NCBI GenBank assembly: GCA_964546815.1
Contig: CAZJLR010000001.1
Location: forward strand, 372,001 to 436,000
DNA from: JAIEPM01 sp964546815
GTDB lineage: Bacteria > Cyanobacteriota > Vampirovibrionia > Obscuribacterales > Obscuribacteraceae
Direction: 5' to 3'
Length of the DNA: 64,000 bases
Positions 34,118-42,505 of the stretch are shown piece by piece (the stretch's first letter is position 1; every line of letters starts with the position of its first letter). The translations under genes were made by a program, and so were the position numbers. The notes beneath the pieces are model-generated. The model saw only the letters and a program-made list of their open reading frames with translations. It ran no database searches and had not been told where the DNA came from.

Positions 34118-34510
34118 ATGGCTAAAGCACCAAAAGCAAGAGCTAAGAAGAAGGACCGCCGCGTCGTTCTGGAAGGGGTTGTACATATTCAATCTACTTT
34201 CAACAACACAATTGTCAGCGCCACAGACCCTGTCGGGGCTGTAATCGCCTGGGCATCAGCCGGCACTGTCGGATTCAAGGGCGCCAAAAAAGGCACTCCA
34301 TTTGCTGCTCAACAAGCAGCAGAATCCGTCGCCAAGCGCTCGATGGACCAGGGCATGCGCAAATGCGAAGTGTTGGTGAAGGGGCCAGGAGCCGGCAGAG
34401 AAACGGCAATCCGAGCTCTGCAATCTGCAGGTCTTGAGATTCTGCTTATTAGAGACTGCACACCAATTCCTCATAATGGTTGCCGTCCACCCAAACGACG
34501 TCGCGTGTAA
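34118..34510 (+). CDS. rpsK: 30S ribosomal protein S11
   Basis: The predicted product has 130 residues. GVVHIQSTFNNTIVSATDP, GFKGAKKGTPFAAQQAAE and the terminal TPIPHNGCRPPKRRRV are diagnostic. It lies in the platform near the E site. The 100 bases before it show no clear element. Confidence 0.98.
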   Translation: MAKAPKARAKKKDRRVVLEGVVHIQSTFNNTIVSATDPVGAVIAWASAGTVGFKGAKKGTPFAAQQAAESVAKRSMDQGMRKCEVLVKGPGAGRETAIRALQSAGLEILLIRDCTPIPHNGCRPPKRRRV

Positions 34511-34542
34511 TTTATTTAGTCTTTCTGACAGGAGATACGGCA

Positions 34543-35166
34543 TTGGCCAGGTATTGTGATTCAGTATGCAAATTGTGCCGCAACGAAGGCACCAAGCTCT
34601 TTTTGAAGGGCTCACGTTGCTACAGCAGCAAGTGCGCTATCGAGCGTCGTCGTTATCCGTCAGGACAACACGGTCAAGAACGCAAGAAGCAATCTGAATA
34701 TGCTGTTCAGCTCAGAGAAAAGCAGAAAGTACGCCGTGGTTACGGCTTGCTTGAGAAGCAATTCGCACGCTATTTCGAAGCAGCTACTCGCCAGAAAGCA
34801 GTTCCAACCGGTTTGCGTTTGTTGCAACTGATGGAAGTGCGTCTGGACAACATCGTTCACCGCTCAGGTTTGGTGCCATCGCGCGCCCAAGCCAGACAAT
34901 TGATCATGCACGGACATTTCACCGTCGGTGGAAAAACTGTGCAAGTCCCATCCTATCAATTGAAAATCGGCGAAGTGGTCTCTTGCAATAACAAGAGCAA
35001 AGACCTGGTCAAAAAGCTCATTGCCGATAATCCATCAGCAGGAGCTCCACGCTGGGTAACAGCCGATCTTGAAAATCTAAAAGTATCAGTTCAGCAGCTT
35101 CCAGCTCGTGAAGATCTCGATCAAACGATTAAAGAAGCGCTCATCGTTGAATTCTATTCGCGTTAA
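34543..35166 (+). CDS. rpsD: 30S ribosomal protein S4, zinc type
   Basis: The predicted product has 207 residues. TTG 34543 follows AGGAG by eight bases and gives the standard start ARYCDSVCKLCRNEG; an in-frame upstream ATG (34480) lies inside rpsK and is not used. Four cysteines (CKLC and CYSSKC region) form the C+ zinc knuckle. The S4 domain (LDNIVHRSGLVPSRAQARQL) follows. S4 nucleates 30S assembly and represses the alpha operon in E. coli. Confidence 0.97.
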   Translation: MARYCDSVCKLCRNEGTKLFLKGSRCYSSKCAIERRRYPSGQHGQERKKQSEYAVQLREKQKVRRGYGLLEKQFARYFEAATRQKAVPTGLRLLQLMEVRLDNIVHRSGLVPSRAQARQLIMHGHFTVGGKTVQVPSYQLKIGEVVSCNNKSKDLVKKLIADNPSAGAPRWVTADLENLKVSVQQLPAREDLDQTIKEALIVEFYSR

Positions 35167-35200
35167 TTGATAGTGGCATAGCCCAAGGAGTACGCATCGA

Positions 35201-36157
35201 ATGTACGGAGTCAGCATAGAACCCCTCAAAATTAAGTGCCTGGAAAACAAAACCGGCACAGACGGATCGATTTACGGCAAGTTCGTAATCGAACCGCTCG
35301 AAAGAGGATATGGAACCACCGTGGGAAACTCGCTGCGTCGAGTTCTTCTTTCGTCTCTTGAAGGTGCTGCAGTTACCGCAGTAAGAATCGAAGGTGTCAC
35401 GCACGAATTCACTACTATCCCAGGCGTTGTAGAAGATGTAATCGACATCATGCTCAACTTGAAAGGACTTGTAGTTAAGTCATTTAGCAATGACCCACAA
35501 TATTTGCACCTCGACTTGCAACGCCCAGGACCAGTCACCGGCCGCGATATCATTTGCCCAGCCGATGTGACAATCATCAATCCTGACTGGCAGCTTTGCA
35601 CTCTAGCTGAAGATGGACGCGTACGCGCCGAAATCACTGTAGAGCGCGGTCGTGGATATGTACCGGCTGACACACACAGCCACTACAAGCAAGCAATCGA
35701 CGTATTGCCGATTGACGCAGTATTCATGCCAATCCGTAAAGTCAGCTACAACGTAGAACCGACTCGCGTTGGCGAATCAACAGATTACGACAAACTGACA
35801 ATCGACCTCTGGTCAAATGGTTCAATCGACGCCACCGAAGCGATAAGCCAGGCTGCACGTCAATTGATCGACCACCTGGTTCCGATTGCAGAACTATCCG
35901 GACGTCCTGTAGTACCGGTTGCTCCACAACCAACACAGTCCGACGGCAAGCATCATTCAATCTCGATCGAAGAATTGGAACTTTCAGTAAGAGCATACAA
36001 CTGCTTGAAGAGAGCCAATATCCATTCTCTCGGCGAGCTTCTCAAGCTAACTTACGATGATTTGATGAATATCAAAAACTTCGGTAAAAAGTCAGCCGAC
36101 GAAGTAATCGAACGTTTGAGACAATTCGGACTCGGACTTTCGGACACGTCGAAATAA
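35201..36157 (+). CDS. rpoA: RNA polymerase alpha subunit
   Basis: The predicted product has 318 residues. The N-terminal dimerisation domain (FVIEPLERGYGTTVGNSLRR, LLSSLEGAAVTAVRIEG) and the C-terminal helix-hairpin-helix domain (ELELSVRAYNCLKRANIHSL, NFGKKSADEVIERL) are complete. The linker is rich in Pro, Gln and His. Conserved place between rpsD and rplQ. Confidence 0.98.
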   Translation: MYGVSIEPLKIKCLENKTGTDGSIYGKFVIEPLERGYGTTVGNSLRRVLLSSLEGAAVTAVRIEGVTHEFTTIPGVVEDVIDIMLNLKGLVVKSFSNDPQYLHLDLQRPGPVTGRDIICPADVTIINPDWQLCTLAEDGRVRAEITVERGRGYVPADTHSHYKQAIDVLPIDAVFMPIRKVSYNVEPTRVGESTDYDKLTIDLWSNGSIDATEAISQAARQLIDHLVPIAELSGRPVVPVAPQPTQSDGKHHSISIEELELSVRAYNCLKRANIHSLGELLKLTYDDLMNIKNFGKKSADEVIERLRQFGLGLSDTSK

Positions 36158-36201
36158 AATCGACAAAAGACCCTTAGAACTGCATTTGAAGGATTGGAAC
36201 C

Positions 36202-36651
36202 ATGCGTCACCGCAAACCAAAAAATCGCCTCAGCCGTCCTTATGACCAACATAAGGCTCTACTGCGCGCGCTCGCCACAGAGCTTCTTCGTCATGACGAA
36301 ATCGTCACCACTCTTTCCAAAGCAAAAGCAGTGCGTAGTCACGCCGAAAAGATGATCACTCTGGCAAAAACCGGACGTTTAGTCGATAAGGCTGAAATCT
36401 ACAAGAAAGCAAAAAGCGAAGATGCCAACGTGGCAAGTGAAGCTGCAAAGCAAATCGCCAAGCATGTTCACCACCGTCGTCAAATGCAAGCTTTCATTTA
36501 TGACAAAGACGTTGTCACCCGCACTTTCGACGAGATTGCTCCTCGTTATGAAAAGCGTGAAGGTGGTTATACACGTATTGTCAAAACACACTTCCGCCGT
36601 GGTGATGCTGCTCCGATGGCAATCATCCAATTGGTTGAAGCAAGCAAATAA
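36202..36651 (+). CDS. rplQ: 50S ribosomal protein L17
   Basis: The predicted product has 149 residues; most bacterial L17 are about 117-130. MRHRKPKNRLSRPYDQHKAL is the diagnostic start. The extra length is in the central KAEIYKKAKSEDANVASEAA helix region. GGYTRIVKTHFRRGDAAPMA ends the conserved part. It is the last gene of the supercluster before a terminator. Confidence 0.97.
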   Translation: MRHRKPKNRLSRPYDQHKALLRALATELLRHDEIVTTLSKAKAVRSHAEKMITLAKTGRLVDKAEIYKKAKSEDANVASEAAKQIAKHVHHRRQMQAFIYDKDVVTRTFDEIAPRYEKREGGYTRIVKTHFRRGDAAPMAIIQLVEASK

Positions 36652-36675
36652 ATTCGCGGCTTCAAAAGTATTGAG

Positions 36676-36703
36676 AAGGGCGGCCGGTTGGTCGTCCTTT
36701 TCT
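36676..36703 (+). terminator. intrinsic terminator after rplQ
   Basis: AAGGGCGGC (36676-36684) pairs with GTCGTCCTT (36691-36699) with two G-U pairs. TTTTCT follows. It closes the long ribosomal transcript. Confidence 0.8.
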
Positions 36704-36756
36704 ATTAGTTAGGATATTTGCCAAATTGGCGGTTTCTGGCTATTTGTACTGCGGAT

Positions 36757-37222
36757 CCTGGGCTTTGATTGGGTGCTTTTGATTGGGTGCTTTGAATGAG
36801 TGTTTTTGATTGAGTGCTTTGGATTGAGTGTTTTTGATTGAATGCTTTGGATTGAGTGCTTTGATTGAATGCTTTGATTGAATGCTTTGGATTGAGTGCT
36901 TTGANNNNNNNNNNNNNNNNNNNNNNNNNNNNNNNNNNNNNNNNNNNNNNNNNNNNNNNNNNNNNNNNNNNNNNNNNNNNNNNNNNNNNNNNNNNNNNNN
37001 NNNNTGATTGAATGCTTTGGATTGAGTGCTTTGATTGAATGCTTTGATTGAATGCTTTGATTGAGTGCTTTGATTGAATGCTTTGATTGAATGCTTTGGA
37101 TTGAGTGCTTTGATTGAATGCTTTGATTGAATGCTTTGATTGAGTGCTTTGATTGAATGCTTTGATTGAATGCTTTGATTGAATGCTTTGATTGAATGCT
37201 TTGGATTGAGTGCTTTGATTGG
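36757..37222. repeat. 13-bp tandem repeat (GATTGAATGCTTT type) with gap
   Basis: Many copies of gattgaatgcttt/gattgagtgcttt, with 14-15-bp variants, fill the space between the rplQ terminator and truA (36704-37250). The period shifts the frame each time, so 39-base (13-codon) super-repeats generate spurious long ORFs on the minus strand. Confidence 0.92.
36905..37004. other. assembly gap of 100 N
   Basis: Exactly 100 undetermined bases lie inside the 13-bp repeat. The true array length is unknown. Confidence 0.95.
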
Positions 37223-37250
37223 TTGTGTGTGAAAGGACAAGTCATCAAAA

Positions 37251-38303
37251 ATGACAGCAAGTAGGCGAATAGCCATGAGGATTGAGTATAAGGGCGGGCG
37301 GTTTCGCGGCTCTCAACTTCAAATTGGCGTTCGGACTGTGCAGGACGAAATAGAAAAGGCGTTATCAATTTTTTTTCGAGCCGGCGCAGATAGGGGTATT
37401 AAAGCGACATTCTGTGGTCGCACAGATACTGGGGTTCATGCACGTGGACAGGTTGTGCATTTCGACCTTCCAGACCAACTTCTATACAAAGCATTTCCGG
37501 ACTCTGAGTTATCGATTGCAAATAAAATGCTGCAGGTAAACAGCAAAGGGAAGCTCACGTTGAGCGGTCATCTATCTGAATTTCAGAACGACGGTCGCAG
37601 GGGAAGTTATGCTCCCTTAGAGGGTGAAATACAATCGAACGAAGTCGGCCAGCTTGAGCTGGCTCAATCAATCGAGGACCGCTGCTGGGCAAATTCAAAA
37701 CCTGAATTGCAAGATCCTGATCTGCTCCGACCACTTGAGCAAAGCATGCTCACATCGATTTGTTGGGCACTAAATGGCATTCTCCCGGAAGATGTTTCCA
37801 TAACTGCTGCACAAGTGGTCCCATACAAATTCAATGCCAGGTATTCGGCGCGCAGGCGGACTTACGTCTACCGCATTCTTAATAGACCGCAACGGTCGGC
37901 TTTACTACACAAAGCTCAATATTTAGTGCGTGCTCCCCTGGATATTGAAGCCATGAATCTGGCTGCCCAAAGCCTTCTTGGACAGCATGACTTCATAGGA
38001 TTTAAGACTTCTAATAAGGAAAAAGCGAGCACCATTTGTATTGTCGAGCGAGCGGAAATATTTAATAAAGGTGAAGCTGAGCTTGAATTCTGGATCTCCG
38101 CCAATCACTTCGTTTACAATATGGTGCGCATAATTGTTGGGACACTGATAGAAGTGGGACTCGGCAAGCGTAGTCCGTCGGCCTTGTCTGAGGTTCTGGC
38201 GGGACGAGACAGGCATCTTGCCGGACCAACCGCGCCGCCCTGGGGGCTCTGTCTCTATTCAGTAGATTATCCGGCTGAATATAGTTTGTTTCAAAGAGAC
38301 TAA
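37251..38303 (+). CDS. truA: tRNA pseudouridine synthase A with large insertion
   Basis: The predicted product has 350 residues, about 80-100 more than typical TruA. It isomerises uridines 38-40 of the tRNA anticodon stem. The catalytic Asp is D59 in GRTDTGVHA. The C-terminal domain includes FNARYSARRRTYVYRI, GQHDFIGFKTS and VYNMVRIIVGTLIEVG. The insertion lies at about residues 75-165 (LSGHLSEFQNDGRRGSY and following), between the catalytic loop and NGILPEDVSI. The start could also be the ATG at 37275. It leads the truA-rplM-rpsI set. Confidence 0.93.
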   Translation: MTASRRIAMRIEYKGGRFRGSQLQIGVRTVQDEIEKALSIFFRAGADRGIKATFCGRTDTGVHARGQVVHFDLPDQLLYKAFPDSELSIANKMLQVNSKGKLTLSGHLSEFQNDGRRGSYAPLEGEIQSNEVGQLELAQSIEDRCWANSKPELQDPDLLRPLEQSMLTSICWALNGILPEDVSITAAQVVPYKFNARYSARRRTYVYRILNRPQRSALLHKAQYLVRAPLDIEAMNLAAQSLLGQHDFIGFKTSNKEKASTICIVERAEIFNKGEAELEFWISANHFVYNMVRIIVGTLIEVGLGKRSPSALSEVLAGRDRHLAGPTAPPWGLCLYSVDYPAEYSLFQRD

Positions 38304-38335
38304 AACAGTCTCAAAATAGTCAGGAGAAAAGAGTC

Positions 38336-38767
38336 GTGAAAACCTTTGTGCCCAAAGTAGAAGATGTACAGCGCGACTGGTACGTCGTTGACGCCGAAGG
38401 CCAGACATTGGGCAGGCTGGCGGTTAGAATTGCCAACGTATTGCGCGGCAAGCATAAGCCCATATTCACTCCACACATGGACTGTGGAGATTTCGTAGTC
38501 GTTCTCAATGCTGAAAAGATTCAACTTTCCGGCAATAAAGAAGAGCAAAAGCTCTACAGACATCACTCTGGATATCCAGGTGGTTTCAGAGTAGAAACTG
38601 CACGCTCAGTAAGAGCTCGCAAACCAGAAAAACTTCTGGAAACAGCTGTAAAAGGCATGCTTCCACACAGCCGCCTTGGAGCTCGTCAGTTCACCAAGTT
38701 GAAAGTTTACGTTGGTTCTGAGCATCCACATGCTGCTCAAAATCCAAAACCGTTCGAAGTTAAATAG
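38336..38767 (+). CDS. rplM: 50S ribosomal protein L13
   Basis: The predicted product has 143 residues with a GTG start after AGGAG. DWYVVDAEGQTLGRLAVRIA, FTPHMDCGDFVVVLNAEKI and the MLPHSRLGARQFTKLKVYVG end are diagnostic. It is paired with rpsI as in most bacteria. Confidence 0.98.
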   Translation: MKTFVPKVEDVQRDWYVVDAEGQTLGRLAVRIANVLRGKHKPIFTPHMDCGDFVVVLNAEKIQLSGNKEEQKLYRHHSGYPGGFRVETARSVRARKPEKLLETAVKGMLPHSRLGARQFTKLKVYVGSEHPHAAQNPKPFEVK

Positions 38768-38822
38768 TCGTCCCTAGACGCAATGCGTCTGAGCACCAGG
38801 TAAGAGAAGGAAAGAGATTGCG

Positions 38823-39221
38823 ATGACAAGCGTAATTCAGTATTACGGAACAGGCAGAAGAAAGACAGCCACAGCCCGTGTGCGCCTGATTCCAGGAACA
38901 GGCAAAGTGACAATCAACGAGCGCACAATGGAAGACTATGTGGGCAATCGTCCAGGTCTGGCTCGCGAAATTGCACTTCCTTTCGAAACAGCTGATGCAC
39001 AAGGCCGTTTTGACGTCATCGTCAATGTCTGCGGCGGTGGTATTGCCGGCCAAGTAGGAGCTATCCGTCATGGAATCTCCAGAGCGCTGGCTGAAGCTGC
39101 ACCACAAAATAGACCTTTGCTCAGAACAATCAACTTGTTAACACGCGACCCACGCGTGAAAGAGCGTAAGAAATATGGACGCAAGCGTGCACGTAAGCGC
39201 TTCCAATTCTCCAAGCGCTAA
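38823..39221 (+). CDS. rpsI: 30S ribosomal protein S9
   Basis: The predicted product has 132 residues. YYGTGRRKTATARVRLIPG, GGGIAGQVGAIRHGISRAL and the basic end KKYGRKRARKRFQFSKR (which reaches the P-site tRNA) are diagnostic. It follows rplM by 55 bases and is closed by a terminator. Confidence 0.98.
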   Translation: MTSVIQYYGTGRRKTATARVRLIPGTGKVTINERTMEDYVGNRPGLAREIALPFETADAQGRFDVIVNVCGGGIAGQVGAIRHGISRALAEAAPQNRPLLRTINLLTRDPRVKERKKYGRKRARKRFQFSKR

Positions 39222-39241
39222 TCACAACTATACGGAAATAT

Positions 39242-39270
39242 GGTCCAGCTCAAAAGGCTGGACCTTTTCT
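39242..39270 (+). terminator. intrinsic terminator after rpsI
   Basis: GGTCCAGC (39242-39249) pairs perfectly with GCTGGACC (39257-39264), followed by TTTTCTTT. Confidence 0.92.
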
Positions 39271-39349
39271 TTAATAGCTGAGCATTCTTGCTACAGGCTG
39301 CTTTTCAAATCCGTGATCATCCCGCATACATCTTGAGGAATTTGGCAAA

Positions 39350-39871
39350 ATGAATTTGGAACTCAAAGCAATTCAAGTTCTGGATGAAAATCGAGTTCAG
39401 CTGAGCTGTTTTCTGGATAAGAAAGAAAAACACTATTGCTTTCAGTTTTCCACAGTGGAAGATGCGAGGAGCATCGAGAAATACGACCAAGTGTTTGATG
39501 ATGACATCAAAAACGATGAAGTAGCAAAATTGCTAAAGCTTGCAATACAAAACCTCGACGAATCCAGGCAAGCTCCAATTGAAGTTCAAGTTGATTCACC
39601 ACTTAGTTTGCAAGTAACTTCATTAGTGTGCGGTTTAAACAATTCAAAAGCTGACGTTTTCAGTGTTGGGTTCAATAACGATGGTTCGCCGCTTGAGTTC
39701 AAGTTTCAAATCGAAGAATTGCCAGGCTGCAAGCAGGTCAGTTGGCAATTTGGTACTTATCGAGCCACAAAGTCAAAAGGGTCCTATTGGAAAATTGAAA
39801 ACGCAAGTTGGACCCTACATTCATTATGCGCGGCCCTTTTGCGCGTCCAAGAAGCAAACAATATAAGTTAG
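39350..39871 (+). CDS. hypothetical cytosolic protein
   Basis: The predicted product has 173 residues, with no signal peptide or membrane segment. Alternating strands such as LDENRVQLSCFLDKKEKHYC and FSVGFNNDGSPLEFKFQIEE suggest a beta-rich fold. No family recognised. A GAGGAA-type site precedes the ATG. It stands alone between a terminator and the palindrome cluster. Confidence 0.55.
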   Translation: MNLELKAIQVLDENRVQLSCFLDKKEKHYCFQFSTVEDARSIEKYDQVFDDDIKNDEVAKLLKLAIQNLDESRQAPIEVQVDSPLSLQVTSLVCGLNNSKADVFSVGFNNDGSPLEFKFQIEELPGCKQVSWQFGTYRATKSKGSYWKIENASWTLHSLCAALLRVQEANNIS

Positions 39872-39920
39872 AGTTATCATCTTCCCCAGAAACCAGCGCT
39901 GACAAGCTTTTTCACCACAG

Positions 39921-39978
39921 TGACATGCGGCTTTGTGGAATGAACCGATAACGGTTGATTCCACAAAGCCGCATGTCA
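39921..39978. repeat. 58-bp near-perfect palindrome, AACCGATAACGGTT centre
   Basis: Two 21-base arms (39921-39941 and 39958-39978) are exactly complementary. The 16-base centre is also palindromic apart from two mismatched pairs. The arms are unrelated to those at 11737. No T tract follows. A smaller inverted repeat, TCAACAG/CTGTTGA (39977-39996), adjoins it. Confidence 0.95.
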
Positions 39979-40021
39979 ACAGAACCCAACTGTTGACAAT
40001 ACCCTATAGCCATTCCATACC

Positions 40022-40059
40022 GGTTCAGGAATCAACCGATATCGGTTCACTCCTGAACC
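40022..40059. repeat. 38-bp palindrome, AACCGATATCGGTT centre
   Basis: GGTTCAGGA (40022-40030) and TCCTGAACC (40051-40059) flank the perfect 14-bp core AACCGATATCGGTT, with two mismatched pairs in between. It lies 43 bases after the 58-bp palindrome. Confidence 0.93.
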
Positions 40060-40135
40060 AATACGTTCGAAGCCCCCAATCCAAAGATTCTGCGAGCACA
40101 AAGCGACTTTCTTCCATTTCAAGTTTTGGAAAGCA

Positions 40136-40147
40136 ACCGATATCGGT
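40136..40147. repeat. ACCGATATCGGT core, half-palindrome site
   Basis: This is the fourth core in the window. The 21 bases 40136-40156 are identical to 11761-11781, that is, the core plus the right arm of the 60-bp palindrome, but the left arm is absent. It lies about 108 bases before the TPR gene. The gene-free interval 39872-40254 is essentially this palindrome cluster. Confidence 0.85.
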
Positions 40148-40254
40148 ACATTCTCTAGCGGAGGCTTAGTTACTTTACTTGTTCAACCGATTACTCGCCT
40201 TGTCTACGTGGCACGATACCCAGGTGAAGGGACTTCTACCATAGGGGAGTGGGT

Positions 40255-41796
40255 ATGAAAGCCAAGACTCTACACTGCTTGATTTTAGCCAGCACCTTGT
40301 CTTTGGGCAGCCTGATGGGCGCTGCCAATGCGGCGGGCTCCAGCGATAGCGGAGCAAAGCAAGCAAAAAAGACTCCGGAAAATCCACTTCTTAAAGAAGC
40401 AAATGCACTCTCCGTGAAGAAGAACTATGCTGCAGCTGTTGAAAAATACAAAAAGGCCTGCCTTGCACAACCGAAGAATCCAGAATGTTACCGGTTCTAC
40501 GGTAGAACCCTGGCCCAGATGGGGATGGAATCCGATGCAGTGATGGAGTATTTGAAAGCACTTAAACTTACCCCCCAGGACGCCGAACTTTACAACGACA
40601 TCGGAGTCGCGCTTGTAGTTAACGAGAGCGTTAAGGAAGGCGCTAGATATATCAGACGGGCGAGTGAACTTAATCCAAAGTCGATCGCTGCCTGGAATAA
40701 CCTTGGTGCCGCCTTGCAAAAATTGGGTGACTACAAGGCAGCACAAGATGTTTTCCTCAAATCGTTGAAGCTACAACCAACAAATCCAGTAATTCAGAAA
40801 CGCTATCAAATTTGCAAAGAAAAACTGGCGCTTACAAAACACTTCGATTTTGGACCTGAAGTTGACCCACATGCAATTCCAAATTTACAGGGCGACAGCA
40901 TAACCACTTCTGAGCCAGCCACAACTCCAGACAAATCAGCAACCCCAACAGCTACGACTCCGCCGCCTGAAAAACCCGACGAGAGCACTCCGCAAGAAAG
41001 CAAAACTACAAGCACCGAGAGCGCGCCGAAAGTATCACCGACCGAGCAAAGCAGTCCCGCAGTAAAAACCACAACAAGTGCTCCAACAACAGCGCCACCG
41101 AAGACGGTGGTCAGCACACCTCAAATAAAACCTTCAACAGCTGCAACGACCAAATCAAGCACTCCAATCAACAAAGCTGAGACAACGAAACCAGCCAATA
41201 CAGAGACTCAAGCGGCTTTGTCCAAAACAGCAGGCAGCACCGCCGCGAAGTCCGTAATCAAAAATTCAAGCAGCAAGAATACAACTGCAAAAGTAAAAAC
41301 ACCAGGCAACACTACATCCATCAGCACACCACCAGTGGCTGGGTCTCCGCCTGTATCGGGATCGGCACCACTGGCAGGTAGCACGCCGCCTGTCAGTGGC
41401 GGACGTTCAGGAACAGCGCCATCTGGTATCAGTACCAATCTGAACGAAATCACTGAATCAGCACCAAGTTCAGCGGAGCAAACAGGTTCAAGTGCAGCAA
41501 GCAGCAATAGCCAAAATTCCGCCAGTACCAGCACTGAGTCAGTCACAAACAGCGGGTCTGCAACATCCAGCACAGCAGCAGACACTGGAACTCAAACAAG
41601 CAACGGCGCTCAGTCGACTACGCCCGCAACCAATGTAAGCGCTCCACCTACAAATCCTCCAGCAGAAGCACCAAGCAACTCTGGTTCATCCAGCAATACC
41701 GGTTCATCAAGCAACCCAAATCCTAACAGCCCTAGCCCAGCAACGAAAGACGAAAAGAAAAGTTCCGACAACGAAAGTATGAATACAAAGGAGTAA
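40255..41796 (+). CDS. exported TPR protein with Ser/Thr/Pro-rich tail
   Basis: The predicted product has 513 residues. ATG 40255 follows GGGGAG by five bases (GTG 40249 is an alternative). A signal peptide ends near NAA-G (about 26). Four TPRs span about residues 40-180 (NPKNPECYRFYGRTLAQMG and IAAWNNLGAALQKLGDYKAA types). From about 210 to the end the chain is low-complexity Thr, Ser, Pro and Ala with repeated PVSG/SAPLAG and SSNTGSSSNPN runs, as in cell-surface stalks or glycosylated regions. Role unknown. The phosphatase gene follows within ten bases. Confidence 0.7.
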   Translation: MKAKTLHCLILASTLSLGSLMGAANAAGSSDSGAKQAKKTPENPLLKEANALSVKKNYAAAVEKYKKACLAQPKNPECYRFYGRTLAQMGMESDAVMEYLKALKLTPQDAELYNDIGVALVVNESVKEGARYIRRASELNPKSIAAWNNLGAALQKLGDYKAAQDVFLKSLKLQPTNPVIQKRYQICKEKLALTKHFDFGPEVDPHAIPNLQGDSITTSEPATTPDKSATPTATTPPPEKPDESTPQESKTTSTESAPKVSPTEQSSPAVKTTTSAPTTAPPKTVVSTPQIKPSTAATTKSSTPINKAETTKPANTETQAALSKTAGSTAAKSVIKNSSSKNTTAKVKTPGNTTSISTPPVAGSPPVSGSAPLAGSTPPVSGGRSGTAPSGISTNLNEITESAPSSAEQTGSSAASSNSQNSASTSTESVTNSGSATSSTAADTGTQTSNGAQSTTPATNVSAPPTNPPAEAPSNSGSSSNTGSSSNPNPNSPSPATKDEKKSSDNESMNTKE

Positions 41797-41805
41797 TCGA
41801 CAACG

Positions 41806-42444
41806 ATGACTCTAAACCTCTATTTGTTGAGGCATGGCGAAACTACATTTAGCCAGTCTGGCGGATTTTGCGGCTTTACAGACGCAGAACTTACGAACGA
41901 AGGCAAACAAATGGCAGAGCAATTTGCCAATTGCTACAAATCAATGAAATGGGATGCCATCTTTTCCAGCCCGCTGACGCGCACATTGCAAACAGCTGCT
42001 CCATTGGCGCGCGAAATCAACGTCGAAATTCAAAAAAGAGATGGTCTGAAAGAAATAAACTATGGACAATGGGAAGGTCTTAGTCACCCTTACGTGAAAG
42101 AAAAATTCGCTGATGACTACGCAAAATGGACAGCAGAGCCCGGATGGAACTCTCCAACTGGTGGCGAAACTGCATTTCAGATTGCAGAAAGGGCCATGAA
42201 TGTTGTTAGCGAAATTCTAGGCAAGTACAATGACGGCAACATACTGATAGTGTCTCACAAAGCCACAATCAGAATTATCATGTGCAGTTTGCTGGGCATC
42301 GAATTGGGCAGATACAGAGACCGAGTAAATGCACTAACCGGATCAGTGAGCCTGATTAAAATGGGAGAGCACGGTCCCATGCTGGATATTATGAACGACC
42401 GTTCCCACATCAGTGCCGAACTTCGGGACAGACAGGGAAATTGA
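41806..42444 (+). CDS. histidine phosphatase (phosphoglycerate mutase-like)
   Basis: The predicted product has 212 residues. The phosphohistidine motif LLRHGETTF, the SSPLTRTLQTA arginine site, YGQWEG and the second His in IVSHKATIRI identify the branch 1 histidine phosphatase superfamily. It could be GpmB/CobC-like; the substrate cannot be read. AAGGAG is well placed. It follows the TPR gene by nine bases. Confidence 0.88.
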   Translation: MTLNLYLLRHGETTFSQSGGFCGFTDAELTNEGKQMAEQFANCYKSMKWDAIFSSPLTRTLQTAAPLAREINVEIQKRDGLKEINYGQWEGLSHPYVKEKFADDYAKWTAEPGWNSPTGGETAFQIAERAMNVVSEILGKYNDGNILIVSHKATIRIIMCSLLGIELGRYRDRVNALTGSVSLIKMGEHGPMLDIMNDRSHISAELRDRQGN

Positions 42445-42505
42445 AAAGCACGAAATTGAAAGCTTGGTTTATCATAATGGAAGAAATCAGATTCAGGGTT
42501 GAGCA

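Noticed and set aside
36709..37368. Long Lys/His/Ser/Gln-rich minus-strand ORFs across the 13-bp repeat
   Set aside because: They are produced by the tandem repeat and the gap and overlap truA; the 13-residue period is simply three copies of 13 bases.
39921..40059. Palindromes as ordinary terminators
   Set aside because: They lack a T tract on either strand, and the rpsI terminator is already at 39242.
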